From the NCBI GenBank assembly GCA_019118445.1, contig DWYY01000066.1:1-42006 (forward strand): a stretch of DNA of 42,006 nt, written 5' to 3'. Positions 32,720 to 38,211 of the stretch are shown in pieces. How positions within the stretch are numbered: the first letter of the stretch is position 1; the number at the start of each line of letters is the position of its first letter. A program made the translations under genes and the position numbers. The notes below the pieces were generated by a model. The model had not been told where the DNA came from. It was given only the letters and a program-made list of their open reading frames with translations, and searched no databases. This DNA is from Candidatus Eisenbergiella merdipullorum (lineage in GTDB: Bacteria > Bacillota > Clostridia > Lachnospirales > Lachnospiraceae).

Positions 32720-33448
32720 TTATAATGAAAGTTCCTCATAATAAGAGCGCATATCTTTGGCAATTTTGAAATCATCGCCATCGTACAGATTATCCGATAG
32801 AAACTGATGCCTTTTTTCATGCGCCTGCATTTCCTTTGCTATCTTCTTTCGCTCTCGACGAAGCTTGGCTATATGTTTTTTAACTGAATCTGGCAGGTCA
32901 GAACGTATTGGTTTCTCATCCTCTTTCTTAGATAGAGCAGGTGCGAAAGGCTTGTATATTTCAAGCTCCACTCGACTTGGACCGTTGATCTCGAAATCCC
33001 GGCACCATCTTTTATAATCCCTCAGGGCATTATTGGCTGCCGTATAGGATAAGCCGAAACGATCATGGATTGCAGGAGCGTCCTTCTTGTCTAGCAGATA
33101 GTGGATAAGAATGCGCGGAGCGAGGATGCAACTGGCAAAGTAATCGGCTTCATCTTCCTGTTCAGCAGAATCATCCGGAATATTCATCACAATATGCGCA
33201 AACTCATGCATCAATGAGAATGCAACTCGGCGCTTCGCCAAAGTATCATTATAAAAAATAGTCCCTTTGGCAGTAAAAGCATCATTGCTTACCGAAAAGC
33301 AAATTACAGAAGATTTTTGCGATGAATAAGGCTTATATTTTATGCCGTAGACATCAAGAATTTTTAAACAGTTTATAGGAAAAGATTTTACCCTGCATTT
33401 TTTATATATTTCGGCAATAGACTGATATATCATTGCAGAATCTGCCAT
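32720..33448 (-). CDS. immA: ImmA/IrrE-family metallopeptidase (antirepressor)
   Basis: A 242-residue ImmA-type zinc protease. The HEFAH motif is at residues 81-85 in FSLMHEFAHIVMNI, and the third ligand Glu lies in EDEADYFASCILAPR (about 97-111). A charged C-terminal extension (about 150-242) with a coiled-coil-like KKHIAKLRRERKKIAKEMQ follows. In ICEBs1 and phi105-type elements the partner cleaves the repressor ImmR after DNA damage, releasing the lytic genes. It starts one base after the ImmR-like stop, so the two are co-transcribed. Confidence 0.88.
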   Translation of the reverse strand: MADSAMIYQSIAEIYKKCRVKSFPINCLKILDVYGIKYKPYSSQKSSVICFSVSNDAFTAKGTIFYNDTLAKRRVAFSLMHEFAHIVMNIPDDSAEQEDEADYFASCILAPRILIHYLLDKKDAPAIHDRFGLSYTAANNALRDYKRWCRDFEINGPSRVELEIYKPFAPALSKKEDEKPIRSDLPDSVKKHIAKLRRERKKIAKEMQAHEKRHQFLSDNLYDGDDFKIAKDMRSYYEELSL

Positions 33449-33449
33449 T

Positions 33450-33938
33450 TTATTCCTTATCAGAAAAAAGATTGTAAATTAATTCTGCAATCTTTTCATC
33501 TGTGACTCCTTTCTTTTTATTTCGAGCAGCAAAAGTTTTGATGTCTTTTTTTGTAACAGTAGGATACTGAGGGTACGGGACTATATTATCCTCATCATTT
33601 TTCTGCTTTGCGGATTCACAACGACAGAATTCTTCATTAAGAGTGAACTCCACCATTCTTTTTCCGTGTTCGTCAAGTGAGTGATATTTTTTTATAAACA
33701 AAAAATCAGTCTGAGAAAGAGAATCGCTTTTTTTCTTAAATCCAAATGCGTCGTCTACCGTTGTTCCATAGATGTCGCAAAGAGTAAAGAGTGTATTTGC
33801 GTCTGGTTGGGAATAGCCAGTTTCCCAGTGTCCTATGATTTGCTGTGTTCGTCCTAAAAGATCAGCTACTTCTTTTTGAGTCTTTCCAGAAGCTAATCTT
33901 AATTCTTTTAATACCGCACCAATTTCTGCCTTTGTCAT
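33450..33938 (-). CDS. HTH repressor (ImmR/CI-like), XRE family
   Basis: A 162-residue transcription factor. Residues 5-60 form an XRE-type helix-turn-helix (LKELRLASGKTQKEVADLLGRTQQIIGHWETGYSQPDANTLFTLCDIY). The C-terminal half is charged, with the KKDIKTFAARNKKKGVTDEKIAELIYNLF end resembling ImmR and other SOS/ImmA-cleaved repressors. It should bind the palindromes between it and the divergent Cro-like gene. GGAGGTG precedes its ATG. It is co-transcribed with immA. Confidence 0.88.
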   Translation of the reverse strand: MTKAEIGAVLKELRLASGKTQKEVADLLGRTQQIIGHWETGYSQPDANTLFTLCDIYGTTVDDAFGFKKKSDSLSQTDFLFIKKYHSLDEHGKRMVEFTLNEEFCRCESAKQKNDEDNIVPYPQYPTVTKKDIKTFAARNKKKGVTDEKIAELIYNLFSDKE

Positions 33939-33978
33939 GGTTCACCTCCGTTCAATGTAACTTAATACTAACATATGG

Positions 33979-33997
33979 AATATTGAAAATCAATATT
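33979..33997. promoter_or_regulatory. Operator-like palindrome in the switch region
   Basis: AATATTGA (33979-33986) and TCAATATT (33990-33997) are perfect inverted arms with a 3-base centre, 41 bases from the repressor start. It may be a site for the repressor or another protein; its sequence differs from the three operators at 34,001-34,076. Confidence 0.6.
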
Positions 33998-34000
33998 AAA

Positions 34001-34015
34001 ACTCAAAAATTTAGT
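34001..34015. promoter_or_regulatory. Switch operator 1
   Basis: ACTCAAAAATTTAGT, imperfect palindrome with an ACT...AGT frame. It is the first of three operators with centres 30 and 31 bases apart (34008, 34038, 34069). Confidence 0.6.
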
Positions 34016-34024
34016 ATTATTATC

Positions 34025-34053
34025 TTGACAACTAAAATTTTGAGTGATATTAT
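34025..34053 (+). promoter_or_regulatory. Rightward phage promoter
   Basis: TTGACA (34025-34030), a 17-base spacer and TATTAT (34048-34053). Operator 2 (34031-34045) lies between the -35 and -10, so binding would block this promoter. It drives the Cro-like gene. Confidence 0.8.
34031..34045. promoter_or_regulatory. Switch operator 2
   Basis: ACTAAAATTTTGAGT, a near-palindrome equal to operator 1 read in reverse (ACTCAAAATTTTAGT). It sits within the spacer of the rightward promoter. Confidence 0.6.
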
Positions 34054-34061
34054 TAGTTTAC

Positions 34062-34076
34062 ACTCATATAATGAGT
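34062..34076. promoter_or_regulatory. Switch operator 3
   Basis: ACTCATATAATGAGT is a near-perfect palindrome with ACTCA/TGAGT arms. It lies just before the ribosome binding site of the Cro-like gene. Confidence 0.55.
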
Positions 34077-34095
34077 TTTAAAGGAGGTGTAAAAA

Positions 34096-34311
34096 TTGGA
34101 GGTTGACATCAGAGATAATTTGAAATCAGTAATCACAGACAAAGGCTTTATTCAAGCCACTATCGCTCATAAAGCTAATCTTTCTCCATCAAAATTTTCC
34201 GCTATTTTAAATAAAAGCAGAAAATTGGAGGCAAATGAACTGTTCGCAATTTGTGAAGCAATAGGAATGTCCCCTACTGATTTACGAAATTATCCTAAAA
34301 TTTCTGTATAG
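34096..34311 (+). CDS. Small Cro-like HTH protein (71 aa)
   Basis: A 71-residue XRE-type helix-turn-helix protein: NLKSVITDKGFIQATIAHKANLSPSKFSAILNKSRKLEANELFAICEAIGM. It is divergent from the ImmR-like gene across a 157-base control region and has three operators in front, the position of Cro in lambdoid switches. It likely antagonises the repressor. Translation starts at TTG with AGGAGGTG six bases away. Confidence 0.82.
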   Translation: MEVDIRDNLKSVITDKGFIQATIAHKANLSPSKFSAILNKSRKLEANELFAICEAIGMSPTDLRNYPKISV

Positions 34312-34318
34312 AATTATA

Positions 34319-34330
34319 GAACATACGTTC
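34319..34330 (+). promoter_or_regulatory. LexA (SOS) box in the prophage
   Basis: GAACATACGTTC matches GAAC-N4-GTTC exactly and equals the core of the Bacillus consensus. It lies eight bases after the Cro-like stop and just upstream of a row of small genes. A TATAGA-type -10 may overlap it, but I cannot fix the promoter. Confidence 0.72.
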
Positions 34331-34375
34331 TAAAAATTCAACAGGGAATATGAAAAACAGAAAGGTAGTGATTCA

Positions 34376-34534
34376 GTGAAGAAAGAAATCAAAGACATGA
34401 ATATGGAGGAACTCAATAAAGAAATGGAGAAGTCCATCAGGATACAGGAAATATGTATCAAAATTCAAATTGGATGCCTGATAGGACTTCTCATAAATCT
34501 GGCGGTCTATTTGGTCTACTGCTCACTGAAATAG
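34376..34534 (+). CDS. Small membrane protein (52 aa), unknown
   Basis: A 52-residue frame starting at GTG with AAAGG ten bases upstream. The first half is charged (KDMNMEELNKEMEKSIRIQE) and the second holds one hydrophobic helix (CLIGLLINLAVYLVYCS). It is the first gene after the prophage SOS box, so it may be damage-induced. Not recognised; a membrane-active role is only suggested by the helix. Confidence 0.45.
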   Translation: MKKEIKDMNMEELNKEMEKSIRIQEICIKIQIGCLIGLLINLAVYLVYCSLK

Positions 34535-34539
34535 TTATT

Positions 34540-34561
34540 AGCAGGAAGCGTGAGGAGGTGA
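34540..34561 (+). repeat. Repeated leader with ribosome binding site, copy 1
   Basis: AGCAGGAAGCGTGAGGAGGTGA lies just before the 24-residue gene. Nearly identical 22-24 base units stand before two more small genes at 34,927 and 35,575. Confidence 0.85.
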
Positions 34562-34568
34562 AGGAAAT

Positions 34569-34643
34569 ATGGGGGATACCCTACTGCAGTTTGTGCAGGC
34601 AGTATGTTTAATCCTGATTCTGAAAAAATTGAATAAGCGATAA
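34569..34643 (+). CDS. Hydrophobic microprotein (24 aa)
   Basis: A 24-residue frame, MGDTLLQFVQAVCLILILKK then LNKR, with GAGGAGGTG upstream in the repeated leader. It consists of one hydrophobic helix and a basic tail, like small toxin or holin-like peptides. Its 3' end overlaps by 36 bases the end of a 68-residue gene on the other strand. This overlap could be a second sense/antisense pair. Expression is unproven. Confidence 0.4.
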   Translation: MGDTLLQFVQAVCLILILKKLNKR

Positions 34644-34814
34644 CAAAAAGCCACCAACTGCACATATCCAGAGAATTGCGGCTGACAGCCGATTCCATAT
34701 GCGCTTGAAAAAGCAAACGAACCGATTTAAATATCTTTTCCATCGATTCTTTTTAAAGCGTTTATATGCTTCTGGATTTGGTTTTGTAAAGAGTTTAAGT
34801 TCTTTTTCAGTCAT
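34608..34814 (-). CDS. Unknown basic protein with C-terminal membrane helix (68 aa)
   Basis: A 68-residue frame starting MTEKELKLFTKPNPEAYKRF. It has an AGGGAAAG site and its own promoter, TTGCCA-17-TATACT (34891-34863, minus strand). A strongly basic middle (KKNRWKRYLNRFVCFFKRIW) is followed by a hydrophobic C-terminal helix (AAILWICAVGGFLLSLIQFF). I do not recognise a family. It runs against the flow of the small-gene row. A longer reading to 34,874 is less likely because it begins in the promoter. Confidence 0.5.
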   Translation of the reverse strand: MTEKELKLFTKPNPEAYKRFKKNRWKRYLNRFVCFFKRIWNRLSAAILWICAVGGFLLSLIQFFQNQD

Positions 34815-34862
34815 ACTGTCTTTCCCTATATCGAATATTTCAGATAGCGGTCTGGTGAATAT

Positions 34863-34891
34863 AGTATAGGGCAAAGAATTAAGGATGGCAA
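34863..34891 (-). promoter_or_regulatory. Minus-strand promoter for the 68-residue gene
   Basis: Minus-strand TTGCCA (34891-34886), 17 bases, TATACT (34868-34863), about 50 bases ahead of the start. Confidence 0.6.
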
Positions 34892-34926
34892 GGAAAAGTC
34901 GTTATCGCTGATACTTATCGCAACAG

Positions 34927-34950
34927 AGCAGGAAGCGTGAAGGAGGTGAT
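34927..34950 (+). repeat. Repeated leader with ribosome binding site, copy 2
   Basis: AGCAGGAAGCGTGAAGGAGG then TGAT, copy before the 73-residue HTH gene. It differs from copy 1 by one inserted A. Confidence 0.85.
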
Positions 34951-34955
34951 ATAAA

Positions 34956-35177
34956 GTGGCTGTTACAAAGAATTTAGCTCGCTACATGAAAGAGAAGGCA
35001 ATAAACCTTTCTGGTATGGCTCGTGCAACAGGTATTCCATATAGCGCGTTATATGCCAGCTTGGGAGATTCAAAAAGAGATCGGCCTTTATCCGTAGATG
35101 AAGCGGTGTTGATATGTAAGTTCCTGGGCGAAAAGGTAGAGGACTTTGCAGATGCCCCCGAAGAAAAAGAAGGATAA
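34956..35177 (+). CDS. Small HTH protein (73 aa)
   Basis: A 73-residue helix-turn-helix protein (NLARYMKEKAINLSGMARATGIPYSALYASLGDSKRDRPLSVDEAVLICKFLGEKVEDFAD). It begins at GTG with AGGAGGTGAT in the repeated leader. It resembles phage-encoded XRE-like regulators that control middle genes. A hairpin with ACATTCGTG/CACGAATGT follows the stop. Likely a second regulator besides the ImmR/Cro pair. Confidence 0.78.
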   Translation: MAVTKNLARYMKEKAINLSGMARATGIPYSALYASLGDSKRDRPLSVDEAVLICKFLGEKVEDFADAPEEKEG

Positions 35178-35565
35178 AAAAGAACATTCGTGGTGGTTTC
35201 ACGAATGTCCCTCTTCCAAAGTTGTTTACCTGAAATTCATCGCAGATGAGATATGCCATTAACATTAGTTTTTTTCGTAGGCACATGATTTTCCTACACC
35301 GCTTAATGGTGACATACCCCTTTTTATACTGGGCGGTACCAGTTTGTATGCCGGTTCCATATTTCATCGTATGCAAACCACACATACTTCTTGGTGAATC
35401 GCTTCACTTAGGCAGTTTTGGTTCTGCCAAAATGCCCTAGCATCAGCCGAGAAAAAACCCGTCAGGAACCGGCAAGTACAAAAGTTTGGTCAAAAGACCA
35501 GCTCCTTCCTTGCCTTAGTAAGGCATAAAAAGATTTTAGCATTTTAACAAATTTTTTTTCAAGTA
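35178..35565 (+). ncRNA. Non-coding stretch with several strong hairpins (candidate RNA)
   Basis: No gene is convincing here. Stems seen: ACATTCGTG/CACGAATGT (35184-35208); GTAGG/CCTAC near 35277-35297; GGCA-G-TTTTGG with CCAAAATGCC (35411-35436); TTGGTC/GACCAG inside a longer GGCAAG...CTTGCC stem (about 35480-35515); and GCCTTA/TAAGGC right after. A run of eight T's follows. A structured phage RNA or the leader of the next gene is possible. The first hairpin could end the HTH gene's transcript. Confidence 0.4.
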
Positions 35566-35574
35566 GTGAGAAAT

Positions 35575-35597
35575 AGCAGGAAGCGTGAGGAGGTGAT
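35575..35597 (+). repeat. Repeated leader with ribosome binding site, copy 3
   Basis: AGCAGGAAGCGTGAGGAGGT then GAT, almost equal to copy 1, before the 60-residue coiled-coil gene. The flank GAAATAGCAGG also resembles copy 1's flank. Confidence 0.85.
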
Positions 35598-35601
35598 TAA
35601 A

Positions 35602-35784
35602 ATGTGGATTTCAAAAAGGAGATGGGAAAACCTCGAAAAGAGAGTGGCTGACCTTGAAAAAGAAGTTCAAAGCCAGCCAGAAAAAATTATGCAGACAATG
35701 CAAAGTTATCTTTATAACCAGATGACTAAGTCCTATCTTCCGAGATATCAGAAAGACGAAAGCCAATTCGACGAGCAGGTTTAG
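35602..35784 (+). CDS. Small coiled-coil protein (60 aa)
   Basis: A 60-residue protein starting MWISKRRWENLEKRVADLEKE. The first 30 residues have heptads of a coiled coil, the rest is polar with tyrosines. Its ribosome binding site is copy 3 of the repeated leader. The last codons overlap by 59 bases the end of the DUF6173 gene on the other strand. Not recognised; small phage accessory protein. Confidence 0.6.
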   Translation: MWISKRRWENLEKRVADLEKEVQSQPEKIMQTMQSYLYNQMTKSYLPRYQKDESQFDEQV

Positions 35785-36082
35785 TTTTGTCTTTTCGTTC
35801 CACAGAGGTCATTAGAAAATTAAGCTGGCTAACATGCTGTATAAGCTGAGCGTCTTTTCCATTTACAAAGCCATAAAAGTAAAGCATATCGGGATTTTGA
35901 TAACCGATGGAGGTAACGACCATTGTGACAGAAGATCCGAAGGCAGCGAGCTTTAATGCAATTTCGTGATCTTCATCGAGGGCTTTTTCAAAGTCGGCAA
36001 TTTCTTCCATGATCTTTTCGTATTTCCAGTCGGCAAGATGGTAATCACGAATAGGGTCTACGGGAATATTCAGGTCAAACAT
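35726..36082 (-). CDS. DUF6173 family protein
   Basis: A 118-residue protein that looks like the DUF6173 family: NIPVDPIRDYHLADWKYEKIMEEIADFEKALDEDHEIALKLAAFGSSVTMVVTSIGYQNPDMLYFYGFVNGK then IQHVSQLNFLMTSVERKD and PARRIGF. Members occur in Firmicutes phages and their function is unknown. It has AGAGGAC before the ATG and its own promoter TTGCCT-17-TATAAT (36158-36130, minus). It is transcribed against the surrounding genes, as accessory (moron) genes often are. Confidence 0.75.
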   Translation of the reverse strand: MFDLNIPVDPIRDYHLADWKYEKIMEEIADFEKALDEDHEIALKLAAFGSSVTMVVTSIGYQNPDMLYFYGFVNGKDAQLIQHVSQLNFLMTSVERKDKTKPARRIGFRLSDISEDRT

Positions 36083-36129
36083 AGTAAGTCCTCTCTTTAT
36101 GTACTCGGCGCTGGTACGCCTATGAATAC

Positions 36130-36158
36130 ATTATAGGAAAGGGAAGCAGGGAAGGCAA
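36130..36158 (-). promoter_or_regulatory. Promoter of the DUF6173 gene
   Basis: Minus-strand TTGCCT (36158-36153), 17-base spacer, perfect TATAAT (36135-36130), about 50 bases before the start. Confidence 0.75.
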
Positions 36159-36236
36159 GAGAACATACGGAATACAGACAATCCGTCAGAGAATAGGCTG
36201 TGATAGCTGAAAAGAAAATTAGAGAGGGGTGGTGAT

Positions 36237-36380
36237 ATGGTAACGATTACGACACATGATGGACGCGTTTTTACCGATCCGAGTCTGGTACAGATACCAC
36301 GGAATGAAAACACGGAAAAATTCTATCTGTTCTTGGAAAACGTCAGACTGGAACTGATTACGAAGGAGGAACCGGCATAA
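36237..36380 (+). CDS. Small unknown phage protein (47 aa)
   Basis: A 47-residue frame, MVTITTHDGRVFTDPSLVQI onward to LITKEEPA. AGAGGGGTGGTG lies upstream. The beta-rich start and the position in a tight row (the next gene starts 21 bases on) support it as real. No function is known to me. Confidence 0.6.
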   Translation: MVTITTHDGRVFTDPSLVQIPRNENTEKFYLFLENVRLELITKEEPA

Positions 36381-36401
36381 GCCGGGAAAGGAGGACAAGC
36401 T

Positions 36402-36515
36402 ATGGAACAGAAAAAGATTGACAGACTCTATGCGCTGCTGGAACGCGCAGAGAAGGAACATGACACGGAGGCGGCCGCCGCACTGCGGTGGGCAATATCC
36501 CGGCTGGAAGGATGA
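36402..36515 (+). CDS. Small unknown phage protein (37 aa)
   Basis: A 37-residue frame, MEQKKIDRLYALLERAEKEH onward to AISRLEG, forming one amphipathic helix pair. GGAAAGGAGG is in front of the ATG. The stop lies in the ribosome binding site of the next gene (GGAGGTGA), so they are coupled. Confidence 0.6.
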   Translation: MEQKKIDRLYALLERAEKEHDTEAAAALRWAISRLEG

Positions 36516-36528
36516 GGAGGTGAAATGA

Positions 36529-37050
36529 GTGACAGAAGAAAAAGAACGGCTGGTGCTGGACAATCTCAGGCTGGCGGGATACATGGCTCAGAAATATAAA
36601 AGCACGGGGATCGATTTTGATGAGCTTATATCGATCAGTTACATGGGGCTGGTTAAGGCTGCAAACAGTTATCAGCCTGAGAGGGGAAAGTTTTCTTCCC
36701 TGGCCTGCCAGACAATCTACAGAGACATAATGTACTGCATCAGGAAAAGGAAGCACAGCATACACTGCATCTCCCTGGATTCTGAACGCTGTAACAGGGA
36801 CGGCGATTCTTACCCGTTGCAGGAAATCCTCGGAACCGAAGACCCGGATATCCGGCGTCTGGATAATACCGGCCTGTATGAGGAGATGATTTCCTGCCTG
36901 AACAGGAAAGAGCGTCTGGCCGTTGAATTGGTAGTTGTCCGCGGAGAAAAACAGCGGACAGCCGCAGAGCAGATGGGGATATCACAGTCATATGTCAGCG
37001 GACTATGCAAGACGGGGCTCGAAAAGATGCGCAGGATATATTTTGCATAA
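36529..37050 (+). CDS. Sigma-70 family RNA polymerase factor
   Basis: A 173-residue phage sigma factor. Region 2 is seen as NLRLAGYMAQKYKSTGIDFDELISISYMGLVKAANSYQPERGKFSSLACQTIYRDIMYCIRKRK (residues 9-72), and region 4 as LNRKERLAVELVVVRGEKQRTAAEQMGISQSYVSGLCKTGLEKMR at the C-terminus with a helix-turn-helix. Region 3 is short. It starts at GTG six bases after AGGAGGTG; an overlapping ATG four bases earlier is in another frame and stops after 24 codons. Probably directs later phage transcription. Confidence 0.88.
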   Translation: MTEEKERLVLDNLRLAGYMAQKYKSTGIDFDELISISYMGLVKAANSYQPERGKFSSLACQTIYRDIMYCIRKRKHSIHCISLDSERCNRDGDSYPLQEILGTEDPDIRRLDNTGLYEEMISCLNRKERLAVELVVVRGEKQRTAAEQMGISQSYVSGLCKTGLEKMRRIYFA

Positions 37051-37063
37051 GGAGGTGAACAAC

Positions 37064-37159
37064 ATGCAGGAAATTACAGTAGCTGAAGCGCTGGCCGCCT
37101 GGGAACAGTCCGGGCAGACGGTAGAGATCAATGACGGCAGGTGCCATTGGACAGAGTAA
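37064..37159 (+). CDS. Microprotein (31 aa) after the sigma factor
   Basis: A 31-residue frame, MQEITVAEALAAWEQSGQTV to CHWTE, with AAGGAGGTGAACAAC directly before it. It is acidic with one helix and one strand. It fits the phage operon spacing (13 bases after the sigma gene). Function unknown. Confidence 0.5.
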   Translation: MQEITVAEALAAWEQSGQTVEINDGRCHWTE

Positions 37160-37239
37160 GACCCCGCCGCCTGGCAGGGCGTCGAGGCCAAAAGAAATAG
37201 TTGATATGAGCATTATAGCACAGAAAAGGAGTTTCAGGA

Positions 37240-37569
37240 ATGACTGAAGTAAAAATTTTTCAGGATGGAGAGTTGATGGGAGAATATGACGGGGATTATG
37301 CGGTATGCATCGTATCGTCCAGGACGGAAAGAAAAGGTGAACTGTGCAGAAAGATTGGCTATGCCGGGAATCCACCGCTGAAAGGGATAAGAGCAGCGCT
37401 GGCTGACGGGGCCGCAAGGGTACTTGCAGTGACCTGTCTGAGAAAAGGAAAAAGCGTAGAAGAGGCATGTGAAGTCATGGCTGAATTTTCGGCGGACACA
37501 ATGATGGCAGGCGCAAAGGCCATTCTGGATGTATATGGGGACGAGGAAGATGACCGACAGAAATTTTGA
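37240..37569 (+). CDS. Hypothetical phage protein (109 aa)
   Basis: A 109-residue protein: FQDGELMGEYDGDYAVCIVSSRTERKGELCRKIGYAGNPPLKGIRAALADGAARVLAVTCLRKGKSVEEACEVMAEFS. It contains beta strands followed by helices, with one region (AGNPPLKGIRAALADGAARVLAVT) suggesting an alpha/beta fold. AAAAGGAG lies before the ATG. Its end overlaps the next gene by 20 bases. I do not recognise a family. Confidence 0.72.
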   Translation: MTEVKIFQDGELMGEYDGDYAVCIVSSRTERKGELCRKIGYAGNPPLKGIRAALADGAARVLAVTCLRKGKSVEEACEVMAEFSADTMMAGAKAILDVYGDEEDDRQKF

Positions 37570-37774
37570 AATCAAAGAGACACTGGCTGTCCTGCCGGTT
37601 CAGAGACCGGGCGGCTGGCAGAAGGAGCTGAACCTTGCCAGCTGGTATGGGAAAGAACCGGTGTATGACCTGAGGGAATGGAACGAGGATCATTCCCGGA
37701 TGAGCAAGGGGATCACGCTCACGAAAGATGAGCTGTCCATATTAAGAAAGAAATTACAGGAGGTAGAATTATGA
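37550..37774 (+). CDS. YdbC/PC4-like ssDNA-binding protein
   Basis: A 74-residue protein similar to YdbC/PC4 (transcriptional coactivator p15 fold): FEIKETLAVLPVQRPGGWQKELNLASWYGKEPVYDLREWNEDHSRMSKGITLTKDELSILRKKL. The LNLxxW and YDLREWNEDHxxMxKGIxLT signature is clear. PC4-like proteins bind single-stranded DNA as dimers, fitting replication or recombination. The ATG at 37550 overlaps the previous gene, and the next gene overlaps its stop (ATGA). Confidence 0.82.
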   Translation: MTDRNFEIKETLAVLPVQRPGGWQKELNLASWYGKEPVYDLREWNEDHSRMSKGITLTKDELSILRKKLQEVEL

Positions 37775-38211
37775 TCTATGTAGATTTTAAGGACTTCAAT
37801 GAAATGGCGGAATTCGCCAGACAGCTGCTGGGCGGACAGGCCGGGAAGCTTCCGGAGACCCCGGCAGCCCCTGTCGTGCAGCCGGTACCGACAGCTCCTG
37901 TGGTACAGGCCACACCCGTTCCGGTGCAGGCCGCTGCAGTACCTACGGCGCCCGTGGTAACGGCTCCTGCTGCCGCTGCTCCCGCAAAGCCTGCACAGCC
38001 CGCACAGCCCGCTGCAGCCGTGCCGACCGCACAGTCCAGCTATACCCTGGATGATCTGGCAAGGGCGGGAATGACTCTGATGGATTCCGGCAGACAGGGG
38101 GACCTGCTACAGCTGCTTGCCCGGTTTGGGGTGGATGCCCTTCCGGCTCTCCCGCAGGCACAATACGGCGCGTTCGCGACGGCGCTCCGGGAAATGGGGG
38201 CGCAGATCTGA
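37771..38211 (+). CDS. Phage protein with Pro/Ala-rich linker (146 aa)
   Basis: A 146-residue protein with three parts: a short N-terminal module (1-27, IYVDFKDFNEMAEFARQLL), a long Pro/Ala/Val/Gln-rich linker (28-90, with PTAPVV repeated) and a C-terminal helical module (91-146, DDLARAGMTLMDSGRQGDLLQLLARFGVDALPALP). It sits in the replication operon with ATGA overlaps on the left and a one-base overlap on the right. The flexible linker suggests a tether between two partners. No named family seen. Confidence 0.72.
   Translation: MIYVDFKDFNEMAEFARQLLGGQAGKLPETPAAPVVQPVPTAPVVQATPVPVQAAAVPTAPVVTAPAAAAPAKPAQPAQPAAAVPTAQSSYTLDDLARAGMTLMDSGRQGDLLQLLARFGVDALPALPQAQYGAFATALREMGAQI

Noticed and set aside
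33845-34081. 78-codon plus frame over the immunity control region
   Set aside because: It covers the repressor start and the operators; AT-rich chance frame.
34963-35385. 140-codon minus frame over the HTH gene and the non-coding stretch
   Set aside because: It is mostly antisense to the HTH gene, without a ribosome binding site or known motif.
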